This document shows, piece after piece, positions 21,677 to 32,876 of a stretch of DNA of 64,000 bases (the first letter of the stretch is position 1; each line of letters begins with the position of its first letter). Made by a program: the position numbers and the translations under genes. The notes below the pieces were generated by a model. That model was given only the letters and a program-made list of their open reading frames with translations. It did no database searches and had not been told where the DNA came from. Source of the stretch: Condylostoma magnum (Eukaryota; Ciliophora; Heterotrichea; Heterotrichida; Condylostomatidae). Location of the stretch: the NCBI GenBank assembly GCA_920105805.1, contig CAKKTI010000019.1, positions 1 to 64,000 on the forward strand, in the 5' to 3' direction.

Positions 21677-22525
21677 CTAATCTTCCTCTTCTTCTAACTC
21701 CTCTGCCTCCCTCCTCGCATCTCCAATTGCCTCTTAAAGCACCCTCGACGGATACTTTAAATCTAAATCAGGTAAAGGGGGCAATACATAAGGATCCGTG
21801 AAATACTATGGCCTTTGATGAATATGCATTTCATCATCTTCAACTTCCGTAAAAACTCCACACTTAGGATGATCATTCAGCCACTCTCCAATATAAAGCT
21901 TATTAGTCTTACTATAAAAATAACTTCCTTACCCATGTTTCATATCCTTATGCCAGTCACCTTCAAAATAATCTCCATTTTCCTTGGTAAAAGCTCCATA
22001 TCCCTCTTTCATCCCATCAATCCACTGTCCCTCATACAAGTCTCCATTTGCATACAACATTCTCCCTTATCCATGACGCTTCCCATTTAGCCATGCTCCG
22101 TCGTATCTGTCAGCGTTTTCGTAGAATAAGGAACCCTAGCCACTCATTTTGTCATCCTCCCAATACCCAGTATATATTCTTTTGTACTTCTTAGTTCTAG
22201 GATTCTCCAATTTCCATAGAGTACCCTAACCCCAACGCTTATTGTTCGCCCAATCCCCCTCGTATTTGTTTCCATTTGGATAAAACATTACTCCGAAGCC
22301 ATGTCTCTCGTTTTCTTACCAGTCTCCGACATAGCGGTGAGATCCAATTCATTTCTCACCTTTTACTGTACCATCTTCCTAACGTTTTCTCTTTTTAACT
22401 CAGTAGATTGATCTATGTGGACCGTTTTTCTGGGCTTTGCTGTCGTTTATTTTTCATAGTTAAGTTGTCATGCCGAATTCGTCTAAAGATCCTTATGAAT
22501 TTTCAGTTATCTCGTATGTTTCCAT
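21677..22525 (-). CDS. MORN3: MORN repeat-containing protein 3
   Basis: A predicted 282-aa protein with about seven MORN repeats (for example YVGDWQENERHGFGVMFYPN, YDGAWLNGKRHGQGRMLY and YEGQWIDGMKEGYGAF). The N-terminus WKINDSKAQKNGPHRSIYWV and the C-terminal KCGVFTEVED, PPLPDLDLKYPSRVLQEAI follow vertebrate MORN3 in order. MORN3 is an axonemal and spermatogenesis protein, so a ciliary role fits. The acidic tail ends LEEEED before TAG. TGA codes Trp in several repeats. Confidence 0.85.
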
Positions 22526-23047
22526 CTTTTAAGTTTGATTGTGTTAAGTAAGAAAATACTATAGTTAGTTGATACGTTGGATTGTTATATGTAATTGGTT
22601 CATATTTGAATTGTATTTATATTGATTTATACTAGGGATTAAGAAATCAACATCAAATTTATCTGAGCTAATTCCATATTTTATATGTTTTTTGTATTTG
22701 TTGCACATGCAAATTCGTTTAGTTTGAACTTTTAAGACTTACCTATAGCAGAATAGAACGAATGTATTGGTGGTTAAGTATCTAGTCCAGCATAATAGTA
22801 GTTTTATGAATGCTTTTCATTTATCGAGAATAATTGTTGTTCAGCTTAACTGACGTATGATATATAGAAAACAATTGACACATAATTAACTAACCTCTAC
22901 GGGAATTGTTAGGGTTGTGTTTAAAATATTAGGAATTTTCTATGTGCCTAAAAATGCTCACCTTATCAATAGAATTTTACTTTGAATAACACCGTTAGAT
23001 TATGCTAAAATTCATGTAATCAATTATTCTAATCCTGCAAAAGCACA
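22526..23047. other. Unresolved intergenic stretch
   Basis: It lies between the MORN3 start (-) and the next plus-strand gene. It should contain two divergent promoters. A plus-strand frame starting near 22807 (MNAFHLSRIIVVQ) is readable, but it would run over the better-supported gene at 23048, so I do not call it. Confidence 0.4.
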
Positions 23048-23758
23048 ATGCTTAGTTTTGGTAGTATGGAGATATATAAAACTCCATAATAGTTTTGTGA
23101 AGAAGGTATAGGTGCTTTAGTTGATTTTAAGATCATTGTATAAAATAAGGAATGCTGAGATGGAGTTAATCATTAAATGTGTGAGGAATAACCAGATGAT
23201 TATTCATTTAGTGAGAATAGTGCCATATAAACTTTGAAAAATCTAGTAGTTATGGCCTTGTAGGAGTAGACTGATTATAATATATTAAACTTTATAAGGT
23301 TAGCGGCAGATTAAATGAAAGTCCAAAGTATATAAAATTGTATTGTAAGTCTTTAACATGTTGTTGTAGAGATAATTAATTATTCGAAGTATAAAAAAAT
23401 TAATTAAGAATGAAATCAAGAATAATAAGTGAATTTTATTATAGGATTCACTGTAAAGTCTATGATAAAGTGTTATTATATAAAATATGTTTTGGTTATT
23501 AACATTTAGGATAAAGATTTAGCATATTAGCTTATTTATGATAACAAATTACCATAAGATTATTTATTACAAGGAATAAAGACCTAAAGTAATTTATAAT
23601 AAAATTTTGGAAGTTTATAAGATGACTATATTGATAAATATAAACAAGCCTTGTAATAAATAAATACTCTTTAATACAAACTTTCAAATTTATAAGATCA
23701 AAATTAAAAAATACAATACCAATAAAGCCCTTAATTCATTAATAACGAATAAACATAG
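23048..23758 (+). CDS. Hypothetical protein with C-terminal coiled coil (236 aa)
   Basis: It begins MLSFGSMEIYKTPQQFCEEG, has an acidic central part (CEEQPDDYSFSENSAIQTLK), and ends with a Gln-rich coiled coil (KYKQALQQINTLQYKLSNLQ). Composition is even and charged through the frame, unlike the other two frames. The stop is taken as the TAG directly before the next ATG, which lies in the same frame. The two could therefore also be one protein of about 340 aa with membrane segments at the end. No family recognised. Confidence 0.5.
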
Positions 23759-24079
23759 ATGAAATTTACACATGGACTATGCTTCGATTCCTCTAATTGC
23801 ATTATTTACATCTGCCTATCTTTTATTTTAATGAGTCTATCCTTTGTAATTACAATAGTAGTAAAACTAGATTCTTAAACAATCGAGTAAATCTTTATTA
23901 ATTTAACAATTGAAGGAACTACAAGCTGCTTTATAGGAATAATTTTATACAAGTATCTTTCCTTCCATATCACATCTATATTCCTAACACTAGCTCCAAC
24001 CATTATTATACTAAGCTATATAGTCTCACGAACCCTCCCGCAACAACATAGTTATAATAAATATCTTAATAAATACTAA
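23759..24079 (+). CDS. Small multipass membrane protein, unknown
   Basis: A predicted 106-aa protein beginning MKFTHGLCFDSSN, with three hydrophobic stretches (IIYICLSFILMSLSFVITIV, TSCFIGIILYKYLSFHI and IFLTLAPTIIILSYIV) and a basic tail. It follows the upstream gene with no gap and in the same frame. Its TAA stop overlaps by two bases the TAG stop of the convergent transporter on the minus strand. No family recognised. Confidence 0.5.
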
Positions 24080-25398
24080 AAATTACTCCCATCTTCACGT
24101 TAAGACATTGGCTGTGTCTCCTCTTCAATTTCTGCAAATTCCTATAAATCTTCAATTTTTCCCTTAAAAAGCCACAAGCAAATAGGTGAAATTGCCGATA
24201 TGCAAACAATAGCAAACCACATCCAATGACAATTATCAGTGTTATCCTCTGTGCATAAAGTGGTCATAAAAATCATTGACTCAATACCAGTCAAGGACAT
24301 TGACAGAAACAAGGGTACCTAGCAAATAGCCATATAGCTTCCTAATTTATCCGGGGGAGATATTAAAGTAACATACTACGATAACCTTGGCCCCCATATT
24401 GACTCTGAAAGTGAAACTCCGATTACAAATAGGAAAATATTAATTGCTCCATTTCCAAAGCATAGAGGAATAATAGAAATAACAGAGACAGTTGATCCCA
24501 GAATTAAAAGATTGTACACAGAGAAATATTACACTAAAACAGTGAATAACCCCATAAAGATCAATTGAGTTAAAATATGCAAGCTTTAGCTCAAAAAGGA
24601 AACATACTCTGGTTATCCGGTTCTTATTATAAAGGCAGGGATTGTTACATCTAAGTGTCTATAAACTGATCTTGATATAGTCAACATGGAAATAACTGCT
24701 AAGTACTTCTAAAATTTAGATTCTGATATAGTTTGCCTTAAGAACTTAAAAATAGATTCTTAGTTTTCGTGTCCTTCTATTTTTATGTCAGGAACAAATC
24801 TTGCTAAAACTCCAATTAATATACTGCTTAGTATGTTTAGTACAAAAGCTATAATAAAACCGTCTTTTCCTGGGAAAATTCTTAAACATGAGTCGACTAT
24901 AACTCCTGCTAATGATCCTCCAGTGAATATAAATAAAAGCATAAAGGAGGTTAATAGCGTTTTCCCTCGCATATCACTCAGTTTTATTGTCATAGTCATT
25001 GCTCCAGGGAATAAAATTGCAGGGCCAAATGGCAGAAGGAATAGAGATATGATAACTGCAAAGTAGAAATTGTCAATAAGTACTATGAGTAGATAGCTTA
25101 TTGTAAAAACTATAGAACTCATCATTATGTTAAATTTGAAAGAAAGTCTATGGATATATGGACTAAGCCATAAACATACAAAGGAAGTGATTATACCTAA
25201 TGCTATATAGATGCCAAAGACTACTATTTCAGGCATTCCGTATATTTGCTCAAAATAAAGGCCTAGTATATAAGACATTCCGAAGTAAGTAAAGCCTTCT
25301 ATAGTTAATGTAAAGTATCCAATTCATCTGAGATTGTGTCCCTTACGATGATAGCGCCATTCCTTTTAAAAGAATGTTTCTTCTTATCTTTCCTGCAT
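24076..25398 (-). CDS. Major facilitator-type transporter, unknown substrate
   Basis: A predicted 440-aa protein with about 12 membrane helices in two halves separated by a charged loop (FVPDIKIEGHENQESIFKF). GPAILFPGAMTMTIKLSDMRGKT matches the loop 4-5 region of MFS proteins. It starts MQERQEETFFQKEWRYH and ends MSQREDGSNF at TAG. Other multi-spanning families cannot be fully excluded. It is not close to the MFS gene at 20129. Confidence 0.7.
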
Positions 25399-25556
25399 AT
25401 TTATAATACTTAAACGGATAATTATTAATGTTATTTAAGAAACTTTACTACTTTTAACATATTGATAATAATACATTGAATGTCTCTTAAATTGGATAAA
25501 ATATATTAAAGATAAATAACTTTTTAATACAATTTTATTATAAACACAGATTAACA

Positions 25557-26198
25557 TTATTTTATAGATAACTTTGATTCGATATCACGAGCAATTTTGA
25601 TATGATAAATTTACCTGGAATTTGTAGCTTCTTAGAGATTTAATGAAGGAGGTTTCATTCTCATTATAGCCAATCCTTACTGCTAGCCTAATCTATTAAA
25701 AGGATATATAGGAATGCTTTCTAACTGTAGTTATAACTATCTTGGTAATGATTATATATAATTCTGAAAAGGAGAGTATCTGTGTTAATAGATAGTTTAT
25801 ATTCTTTCAGTGAAAGCAGATTGTTTTATAGATACTTTTCTCCTCTTGTTGTTTTATTATCTTCTTATTACCTTTTTAATGGGCTTGATATGCTTTTCTT
25901 ATTTATTAGGGTCTTTATCTGAAATTTCTTCTTCTTCCCTAAAACTAAGAATACTTGAAAGTCCAAGTACAGAATCAGTGTAGCCTTATGAGAAATTAAT
26001 ACTATGCTTTTTATTATATGCAGAGATTGTTTTTTTTCTAGAGTAATGTATGTTATTACTATTATCATTAGTCTTTCTGGTAATTTTTATATCAAGCTAC
26101 TCAAAATCTTTCATGATTTCCGTAGGAGTTGCTTATAGCTACAGTTAAATAGATTTTATTTTACTATAACCATTTCTGCCTCTTATAGATCTTGGCAT
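25557..26198 (-). CDS. Hypothetical basic protein (213 aa)
   Basis: It begins MPRSIRGRNGYSKIKSIQ. It is rich in Lys, Arg, Ser, Asn and Gln, with a short acidic patch (FREEEEISDKDPNKQEKH). Low complexity and no domain. The frame is chosen over the two others by charge pattern and the ATG. The stop, TAA after ESKLSIK, is uncertain. About 170 bp separate it from the divergent UCH gene. Confidence 0.5.
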
Positions 26199-26368
26199 TT
26201 TCATTAAATCTAAGTTTTACTAGACTATTCTTTTTACCATTTTATCCACTAGTAATCAAATACAGAAGCAACAATTAATTGCCTTACAATATAAGACTAT
26301 AAGATTTTATATAAAAGGGGAGTATCCTGCTTAATGATGTAGCATATTTTAAGAAAATATAATTTAAA

Positions 26369-27103
26369 ATGTCAGATATAGCATGATTGCAATTAGAGTC
26401 AAACCCTGATGTGATTAATCCTTATATGGAATCCCTAGGATTCCCTATATAATCCTATAAGTTCTATGATGTTTTATCATGTGAGAGTTGGGCCTTAGAA
26501 ATGCTTCCCCAGCCAATTTTAGGCTATATTCTTCTATTCCCTTGGTCTGACAATCAGTCATAAGCTTCAAATGAACAATACGAAAGGATTCAATCAGAAG
26601 GCTAAGAAGTATCAGATAATGTTTTCTATATGAAACAAACAATTAGTAATGCATGTGGTACGATAGGCTTGCTTCATATTCTAGGAAATGTCCAGCATTC
26701 CGATATGCTAAACTAAGACATACAATACAACGATAACAGTTTTATACAAAGATTTTTATAATCAACACAGCATATGTCCCCAGATGAAATTGCTGATTAC
26801 CTACAAAACAACAGCACTGTATCATAAGAAGTCTCAAGTGCACATCAACAAGCAGCATCAGAAGGTTAGACAGATGCTTAATCATATAGCAATACTATAA
26901 ACGCTCATTTCATAGCTTTTATACCAAAAGATAGCAACATCTATGAATTAGATGGCTGTAAAAGTTTTCCAATAAACCACGGCAGTTATAGCTCAATCGA
27001 AGACTTCTAATAAAAGGCAATAGAGGTTATACAAAAAGAGTACATAGAACGAGACCCTGATGAGATAAGATTCGGAATAATGGCCTTATGCCCAGTAGAA
27101 TAG
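26369..27103 (+). CDS. UCHL3: Ubiquitin carboxyl-terminal hydrolase, UCH family (UCHL3-like)
   Basis: A predicted 244-aa cysteine protease (peptidase C12) that releases small adducts from ubiquitin. The active site is complete: oxyanion Gln90 and nucleophile Cys96 in [16 protein letters not shown], His180 in INAHFIAF and Asp195 in YELDGCKS. The N-terminus [20 protein letters not shown] mirrors human UCHL3, with its Trp encoded by TGA. The crossover-loop region ([20 protein letters not shown]) is of normal length. It stops at TAG TAA, 18 nt from the convergent PEX5 stop. Confidence 0.92.
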
Positions 27104-27121
27104 TAACTTATCAATATAACT

Positions 27122-28909
27122 CTAATAAATAAAAACATCTGCTTCATCTGACATACCGAACATCCCGGCCCACCCTACTGGCAAGTCTGCCCAAGTAACA
27201 ATATCAAACTCGTCCTTAAACGCCATTGGATCCCTCATTTCTAGCCTTTTAACCAAGTCCATTCTGTCCATACATGCAAAGGAAGTAGTAAGATAATTCC
27301 ATACATGCTGTGCATCAGGATTCAGGGACAATGCACATAAGTAAAACCGTGCAGCAGTTGCCCAGTCCTTCTAGTTAGCATATGCAATGCCAGTATTAAC
27401 CCAGGCTCTTACATATCCTGGCCTTCTGTCCAATGCCTTCGAGTATGTTTCTATAGCCGCGGCTGTGTTAGATAAATTACTATATGCTGCGCCTATTTTG
27501 TTCCATATAGTGTGATCAATTGGATCCAATTCAGACGCCTTTTAAAATGAAATCAATGCGTTGTTGAAATCACGTCCCATGAAGAAAAGAACACCCAGGG
27601 CCTAGTGGATGTTGATGTCTTAGGCATTTAATTACTCAGCTTATTAGAACATTTGTATAGCCTCCTGCTTTATATCACCGAGATTGGGAGATTGGATTAC
27701 TGAGTAGTCCGGGTGTGCAAGAATTCATTGCTTTAAGTGCTTTATGGCATCGTCTATATTGTACTGGTTAGTGCAGCATACTCCTAGGCTTAGGATTATG
27801 TCGAGATTATAAGGGTCAATTTCATAGCCTTTTAGGAAAGACAGGAAGGCTAGGTCGTCTTAGTCATTCTCTGAATGCATTTGGCCTAGTAGCCTTCATG
27901 ACTCAGATTAATTTGGGTCTTGCTGTACTGAGGCTTCTAGAGCTAAAATAGCCTCATGGACTTCTCCTGTTCGTACTTTCTCACGGGATATTTCTTGTAG
28001 GTTTGTGTCATTTAGATAAGGGTTGTTTGGCTAGAAAGGGTACTCTTTTTAGTTCTGAGAAGGCCAGTACTCACTCCACTTTTTCATGACAGAGTCGAGC
28101 TCTTGTTGGTTTAGATCTAAATTGTTTCAGATTTATTAGAACATCTCTTCTTCTTATACTGTTAGCTTACTTTCGTCCCATACCTCCTCCATTTGAGACT
28201 ACTCGGCTGCCTGCCAAGCTGATTCTAAAGGAGGTTCTTGCCAGGCTTGTTCAAATTAATGTTCCTGTTTCCAAGCTGCTGCCATTTCTGGGTGTGCTTC
28301 TTCAAAAGCCCTCATAAGATCTTCCTAATTCCCTGATTCTGCCCAGGCTCGGGCCATATCAGGATGTGCCTACTCAAAAGCATCTTTTAAGGACTGCTCG
28401 GGCCTTGACACCCACAATTGCCCCCAGTCCTCCTCAACCAGCTCATTTCCTTCGATCCTTGCCTACCCTGTATAAAACTTCTCAACAAATTTGAAAAACT
28501 CGGAGTTTTTGTACTTAGGATTAGGATCTTATGCTAAAGTGTTCATAATATTCCCAGCAATCATCTTCATGTCAGGATTTTATGCAGAATTCCAGGCCTA
28601 CTCAAACTCCTCCTGTTATTTAGTCTCAACAGCAGCTTAATTCCACATTTGCTCCATTGCCTATTCATGCATTTCTTGCTCCTGGGCTTATTATCAGGCC
28701 TAGAAAAACTATTGATCATGTTATTGCACGTGAGCCATTTCCCATGCATCTTCTAGTTCATTAAACTGCTAATTTTACATCATCATTTCCATTTGTTACA
28801 TATCAGATCCTTGCATTAGCAAATCAGTAGCCATGGCTAGTGGATTATTAGAACGTTGTCCATCCTCAGCACATCCGCCGGAACCTAATAGCTGTTTGGT
28901 CAAATCCAT
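27122..28909 (-). CDS. PEX5: Peroxisomal targeting signal 1 receptor PEX5
   Basis: A predicted 595-aa cytosolic receptor that binds the C-terminal SKL-type signal of peroxisomal enzymes and docks at PEX13/PEX14. The N-terminus has the conserved Cys (Cys13 in GGCAEDGQRSNNPL), the ubiquitin site used for recycling. The N-terminal half is Gln/Glu-rich with many Trp-centred WxxxF/Y-like motifs (for example WNSAQNPD, WAESGNQ, WKQEHQFEQAW). The C-terminal half has TPR repeats, such as NIHQALGVLFFMGRDFNNAL, VWNKIGAAYSNLSNTAAAIE and RAWVNTGIAYANQKDW. It ends EADVFIY at TAG. Confidence 0.92.
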
Positions 28910-29001
28910 GAGAAATTTATATAATAAAAATGAAGCCACTGATTTTTAGTAATATTTGTTTTAATTTAACTAGTTATCAAAAATAAGCTACTTTATTAAC
29001 T

Positions 29002-30318
29002 CTATGATCTATATATAGTAATACTGATCTCTCATAATTTCACTCGGAATTGTTTTAGTACATGCTGCAATGGAAACAACTATTATAATACTATTTAATG
29101 CACTTTTCTCATACTTTAAATGTCAAGAAGCAATTAAAGTAGATTTTGACATAATTATGCGTTGGTGAATAGTACAATGTAAATTTCCATAGTATCTCCC
29201 ATTACAGTAATAGATAACTTATTATCTGAATACTCTCATTAACCTTGTATATCTAATAACTAATCAACTAGAACTAAAGGATCGTGACTAATTGGCTTTC
29301 TTACATTATTACAAACTCTTCCAAGTATTTCTTATTCGTATTTTTACCTTTTAACTCAAAACAATTTATTCCTTAAAATTGTATACAATTACTCTTTTAC
29401 TTGCTACTATTAAGTAACGACATCCCCAATGCGAATTATTTTTGTATATTTTGATATTCTTAAGTATCAACCTTTCTGCTATAATTACAACTCTATGGTC
29501 TACAATTAGGTTTACTAAATAAGCATCTACTCAGGCTAACTGGCCTAAATTTCAAGGAATAGTAAAAAATGTGATATTTTTATTTAAGATTATTTAAAGA
29601 ATCGGGTTTAGTACTTACATGATGCAATTGAGTGTCGTAATGCTGATCTAGACCTACTCACCTATTCTTCTAGAGTATTAAAAGCTTTTTGTTGCTTCTC
29701 GTATGTGTTACTAAGTTTTGATAAGAGGTCTTTTTCTATAAATTAGAGATTTCTTAGCTAGTTCTCTGATCTATTTCTTAGTAATTTCTAATTTAATATT
29801 TTACTGTTATAATCTTGTATATATTACCGTCGTTTTTTTAATTAACTTTTGTATCTTACCTTTTTACCTCTATCTCTAATTTTTTTAATACATTAATTAT
29901 ATTAAGATTGTGTTTTTATATACTCAAAATCATCAATTAGACGTTGCTTATGAAGGTTCTGTAAAAATTCTCTTTAAGTTGCTGCTAATAACTGCTTTTC
30001 TCGTATCACATCTTGATTAACTTTATACTTTTATCTTTTTAAGCTATTTTTTTGTTTTATTATTGCTTTTTACCTTTTCAGTATATCCTGCTCTAGTAAT
30101 TACTTCATTCTTTCATGTTCTAATATTTTCTAATTATATATTACTTATTACCTTTACTATCTTCTTACCTGTAATTCAACTGCCTTTTTATTTGCTTCAA
30201 TTGTTAACTTTTTCGTTTATATTTATTCCTTTTGTAGCTTTTGAATTCTATTATGAAGTAATTTAACCTTTGTCTCTGTATTTTTACGCATTCTTAGTTA
30301 AGGATAAAATCTTTCCAT
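29002..30318 (-). CDS. Coiled-coil protein, unknown (438 aa)
   Basis: It begins MERFYPQLRMRKNTETKVKL and is largely alpha-helical: heptad-rich stretches such as KKLTIEANKKAVELQVRRQQ and SENQLRNLQFIEKDLLSKL run through residues ~15-220. A second half carries KQKYEQEILGRVCNNVRKP-like and VLVDQLLDIQGQ segments. The frame is continuous. A perfect-looking 5' splice site inside it was rejected because removing the 74 bases breaks the frame. It could be an axonemal or centriolar coiled-coil protein, but I cannot name it. The end (TAG 29002 or TAA 28996) is uncertain. Confidence 0.6.
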
Positions 30319-30405
30319 TTGTAATAGATTTGTAAATGTTATTAAGTTTAATTTGTATGTACTTATAAATTAACTATAAACACTATTAATTAAAAATACT
30401 AAACT

Positions 30406-31026
30406 TCATACATTAATAATTGTCTCTTCAAACTCACTCACCCATTTTCCTAACGTTGACTGATCAATTCCAAGTAAAATTGCAACAGCTACATTATCCC
30501 CAACATCTCTGACCAATAAGGCAGATTCTCTTCTAACTTACTCATTTATTCCAATTCCATCAATATCTCTTTACTTTATTATCATATCTTTAATTCTTTC
30601 TACCCAACCTAATTATGCATCATTAAAAATTGAATGGATTTGAGCGGTTGTAGGAACCCCTGCCAGTTTGGGGTCATTTACCTCTCTTATTGGCCTATGC
30701 GCTCTTTATCCATTTCCCTTTAGACCCTAAATAATCATCTGTATAAACCCTTGATTAGCCTGATTATATTTTTTTTGAGGTTTTGGCTTGTTGAAGTAGT
30801 TTCTGTCTTAAGACCAACGTCTAAATCAGTTAGAAAGTACACTGTGATTTATATTTGTTAGTTTGGTTAGAAATTCTATTCCTTGGTGTCTCTCAATAAC
30901 AAACATTAATTTTTCCTTGATTGAAGCTGGAATTGCATCTGGTTTCACTTTTCCATTTGGAAATAATTGTAGAATTTGCTATCTTATTAATAGTAGCTCT
31001 GATTTCAAACTTTCAACGTCTTCCAT
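30406..31026 (-). CDS. Protein with two helix-turn-helix-like segments
   Basis: A predicted 206-aa protein beginning MEDVESLKSELLLIRQQ. Two segments have the spacing of a helix-turn-helix: IEFLTKLTNINHSVLSNWFRRW (about residues 49-70) and VAVAILLGIDQSTLGKWVSEFE (about residues 176-197). Each ends in a Trp-containing recognition-like helix, as in transposase or CENP-B/homeodomain-like domains. Between them is a basic linker (KPKPQKKYNQ) and RAHRPIREVNDPKLAG. It may bind DNA; the family is not recognised. The stop is taken as TGA. Confidence 0.6.
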
Positions 31027-31142
31027 TTTTGCTAAAGTATAATTTAGACTAATTCCTATGTGTTTGATATAAAAACTGAAGGATTTATATTATTAGTATA
31101 AGAACAGTGTGTATTAATTACATGTATTAAAACTTACAAAAA

Positions 31143-31832
31143 TTAATTATCAGTAAACAGTGGCAACCCTAGCTGTTTTCTTATATTATTCCAATACTCT
31201 TAACTTTCAGGAACAGGGTCCTTATGAGGATTTTGGTTTCCTTGTCCCAATTACTTCTTTCTTTCCCTCTTAACTGGCAATTCTTCTTCCTCTTCTATGA
31301 ATTCAATTTCATTTTAAATTTCACTTATTCTCTACGGTATCAGTCCTTGCTCTTCTAGTAAAAATCTTTTGGGTAGATTAGGTAAGGCAACATCAAAATA
31401 AGTTTCAGAATGTAATAAATTGTCAATAAATTCATCCATATGAACATTTCTAACATCATTTTCTCCTCCTACATACCTCATTCTTCTATAGTCATTATAC
31501 ATTGGTTCTAAATACTTATAGCATTATACATGTGATTAAGTTAGTCGTATATAAAACGCCCCTAAAGCTCGTAAGTATGCATAATCATCCTGGCATATAT
31601 ACTCAAAGATAATTTCAAATTCCGGATTCAATTATAACAATTTTACCAAAAGACACATGAAATCTGTAGGTTTTCTTATTCTCCCATATAAACCTCCTAA
31701 TGATTTCAAGTCAACAGCTAGATCAATTAATGACTCAGCATCAACTCCAAAGCATTTCTCCTTGTAATAATTGCAAGAGTATACTTTATTTCTTATTATT
31801 TTATCCATAACAAATACAGAGGCTTAGTTCAT
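31143..31832 (-). CDS. PRPF38A: Pre-mRNA-splicing factor 38A (PRP38)
   Basis: A predicted 229-aa protein of the spliceosomal B complex. Segments match PRP38A closely: KIIRNKVYSCNYYKEKCFG, LGGLYGRIRKPTDFMCLLVK, LRALGAFYIRLTQ, YKYLEPMYNDYRRMR and MDEFIDNLLHSE. The long RS-rich tail of animal forms is replaced by a short acidic and Lys-rich end (FIEEEEELPVKRERKK...RKQLGLPLFTDN). It shows the splicing machinery is kept, although introns are scarce here. The stop is TAA. Confidence 0.92.
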
Positions 31833-31860
31833 TTTTAATACTTATAATTAAATTAATTTA

Positions 31861-32856
31861 TTATGTAGAGTACATTTCTGATAGATCAATAAACGTTTAT
31901 GACACAAAAGTAAGATCTAAGTCATAACAATCTGCTATTTTCAATAATTTCTTGAAATTGAGCTTCTCACCTGGCTTTTAAATCCTTTCAAAGTACTACT
32001 GTATATGATATTAAGACTTACTTAAAGGCTTAACAACCTACAACAGTTCATTTGCATCTTAACATTACAATATCAACTCCTCTTATCTCCCGAGCAACTC
32101 TAGCATCAACTTATAGAAGAAGAATCACCCTTAGTTAAAAAAGTAGTCATAAAAGTAACTATTGTCCCTAATAAAACACAAGGTTCCAAAAAGTGTAAGT
32201 ACTCAATCGGTTACAATCATTTCCGATACAATTGATTTAGATATAAGCCACTGTCTTAAATCAGGTAAATAAATCTCAAGTAAACTTTCCGTCAATCTTG
32301 CATGTTTGCATAACCCAGGAAGCATTGGCAGGTAATTATCAATCAACTAAAAATCTTCCATTAGGGAAACCAGCAACCAGAATGCATCTTACTCCTGCGA
32401 ATGTCATAGCATTGTACCAGCTATGTAATTCATCCCTTGCACATATCCCAGCTTAGGATTATACTTTATATACGCAGTTAGAACCTACTTCAACGCTTTG
32501 TTTCCGGGCTGATTTGAGGCAAAGTACTAGCACTCAGGGAATGTTCTTGATAAATCTAATTATAGCTATATAATACTTTCCCTAATCTCACTTTCATCTA
32601 CTGGTGAGTTTAGTAGTTAAAGGTAAAAAGTAGTTTTATTATTAGGAATTCTGCAGTGGTCAAGTCAGTTTAATGCTCTAGAACAACTATCGTGTTATGT
32701 TATCAGAGTAGGCTAATCTTTTCGTCAAAATTTAGGTTTTTATATATCACAGTCGCATTGTCTGTAGTGAGTCAAGTCCTCCGGCACTAGCTTTAGTCTT
32801 TCTGATAGCAATCGCTTGTTTGGGGGTGTAAAGTCAGTCATTTCAATATCCGACAT
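31861..32856 (-). CDS. TBC domain Rab GTPase-activating protein
   Basis: A predicted 331-aa protein with a TBC domain from about residue 85 to 290. Both catalytic fingers are present: Arg in IQLQLDLSRTFPEC (IxxDxxRTFP) and Gln in YVQGMNYIAG. Further TBC marks are DAFWLLVSLME and VTDWVLTLF (Trp as TGA). It should speed GTP hydrolysis by a Rab in membrane traffic; the Rab is unknown. It starts MSDIEMTDFTPPN, 20 nt after the previous stop. Confidence 0.88.
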
Positions 32857-32876
32857 TTTAAGGATGTTTTATTTAG

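Noticed and set aside
22807-23100. Plus-strand frame starting MNAFHLSRIIVVQ
   Set aside because: It would overlap the gene at 23048 in another frame, which has a more convincing acidic and coiled-coil composition.
29545-29618. A 74-nt GTAAGT...TTTAG segment looking like a classic intron in the coiled-coil gene
   Set aside because: Its length is not a multiple of 3, and the protein-like frame continues through it and beyond unchanged. Removing it would put the better downstream frame out of phase.
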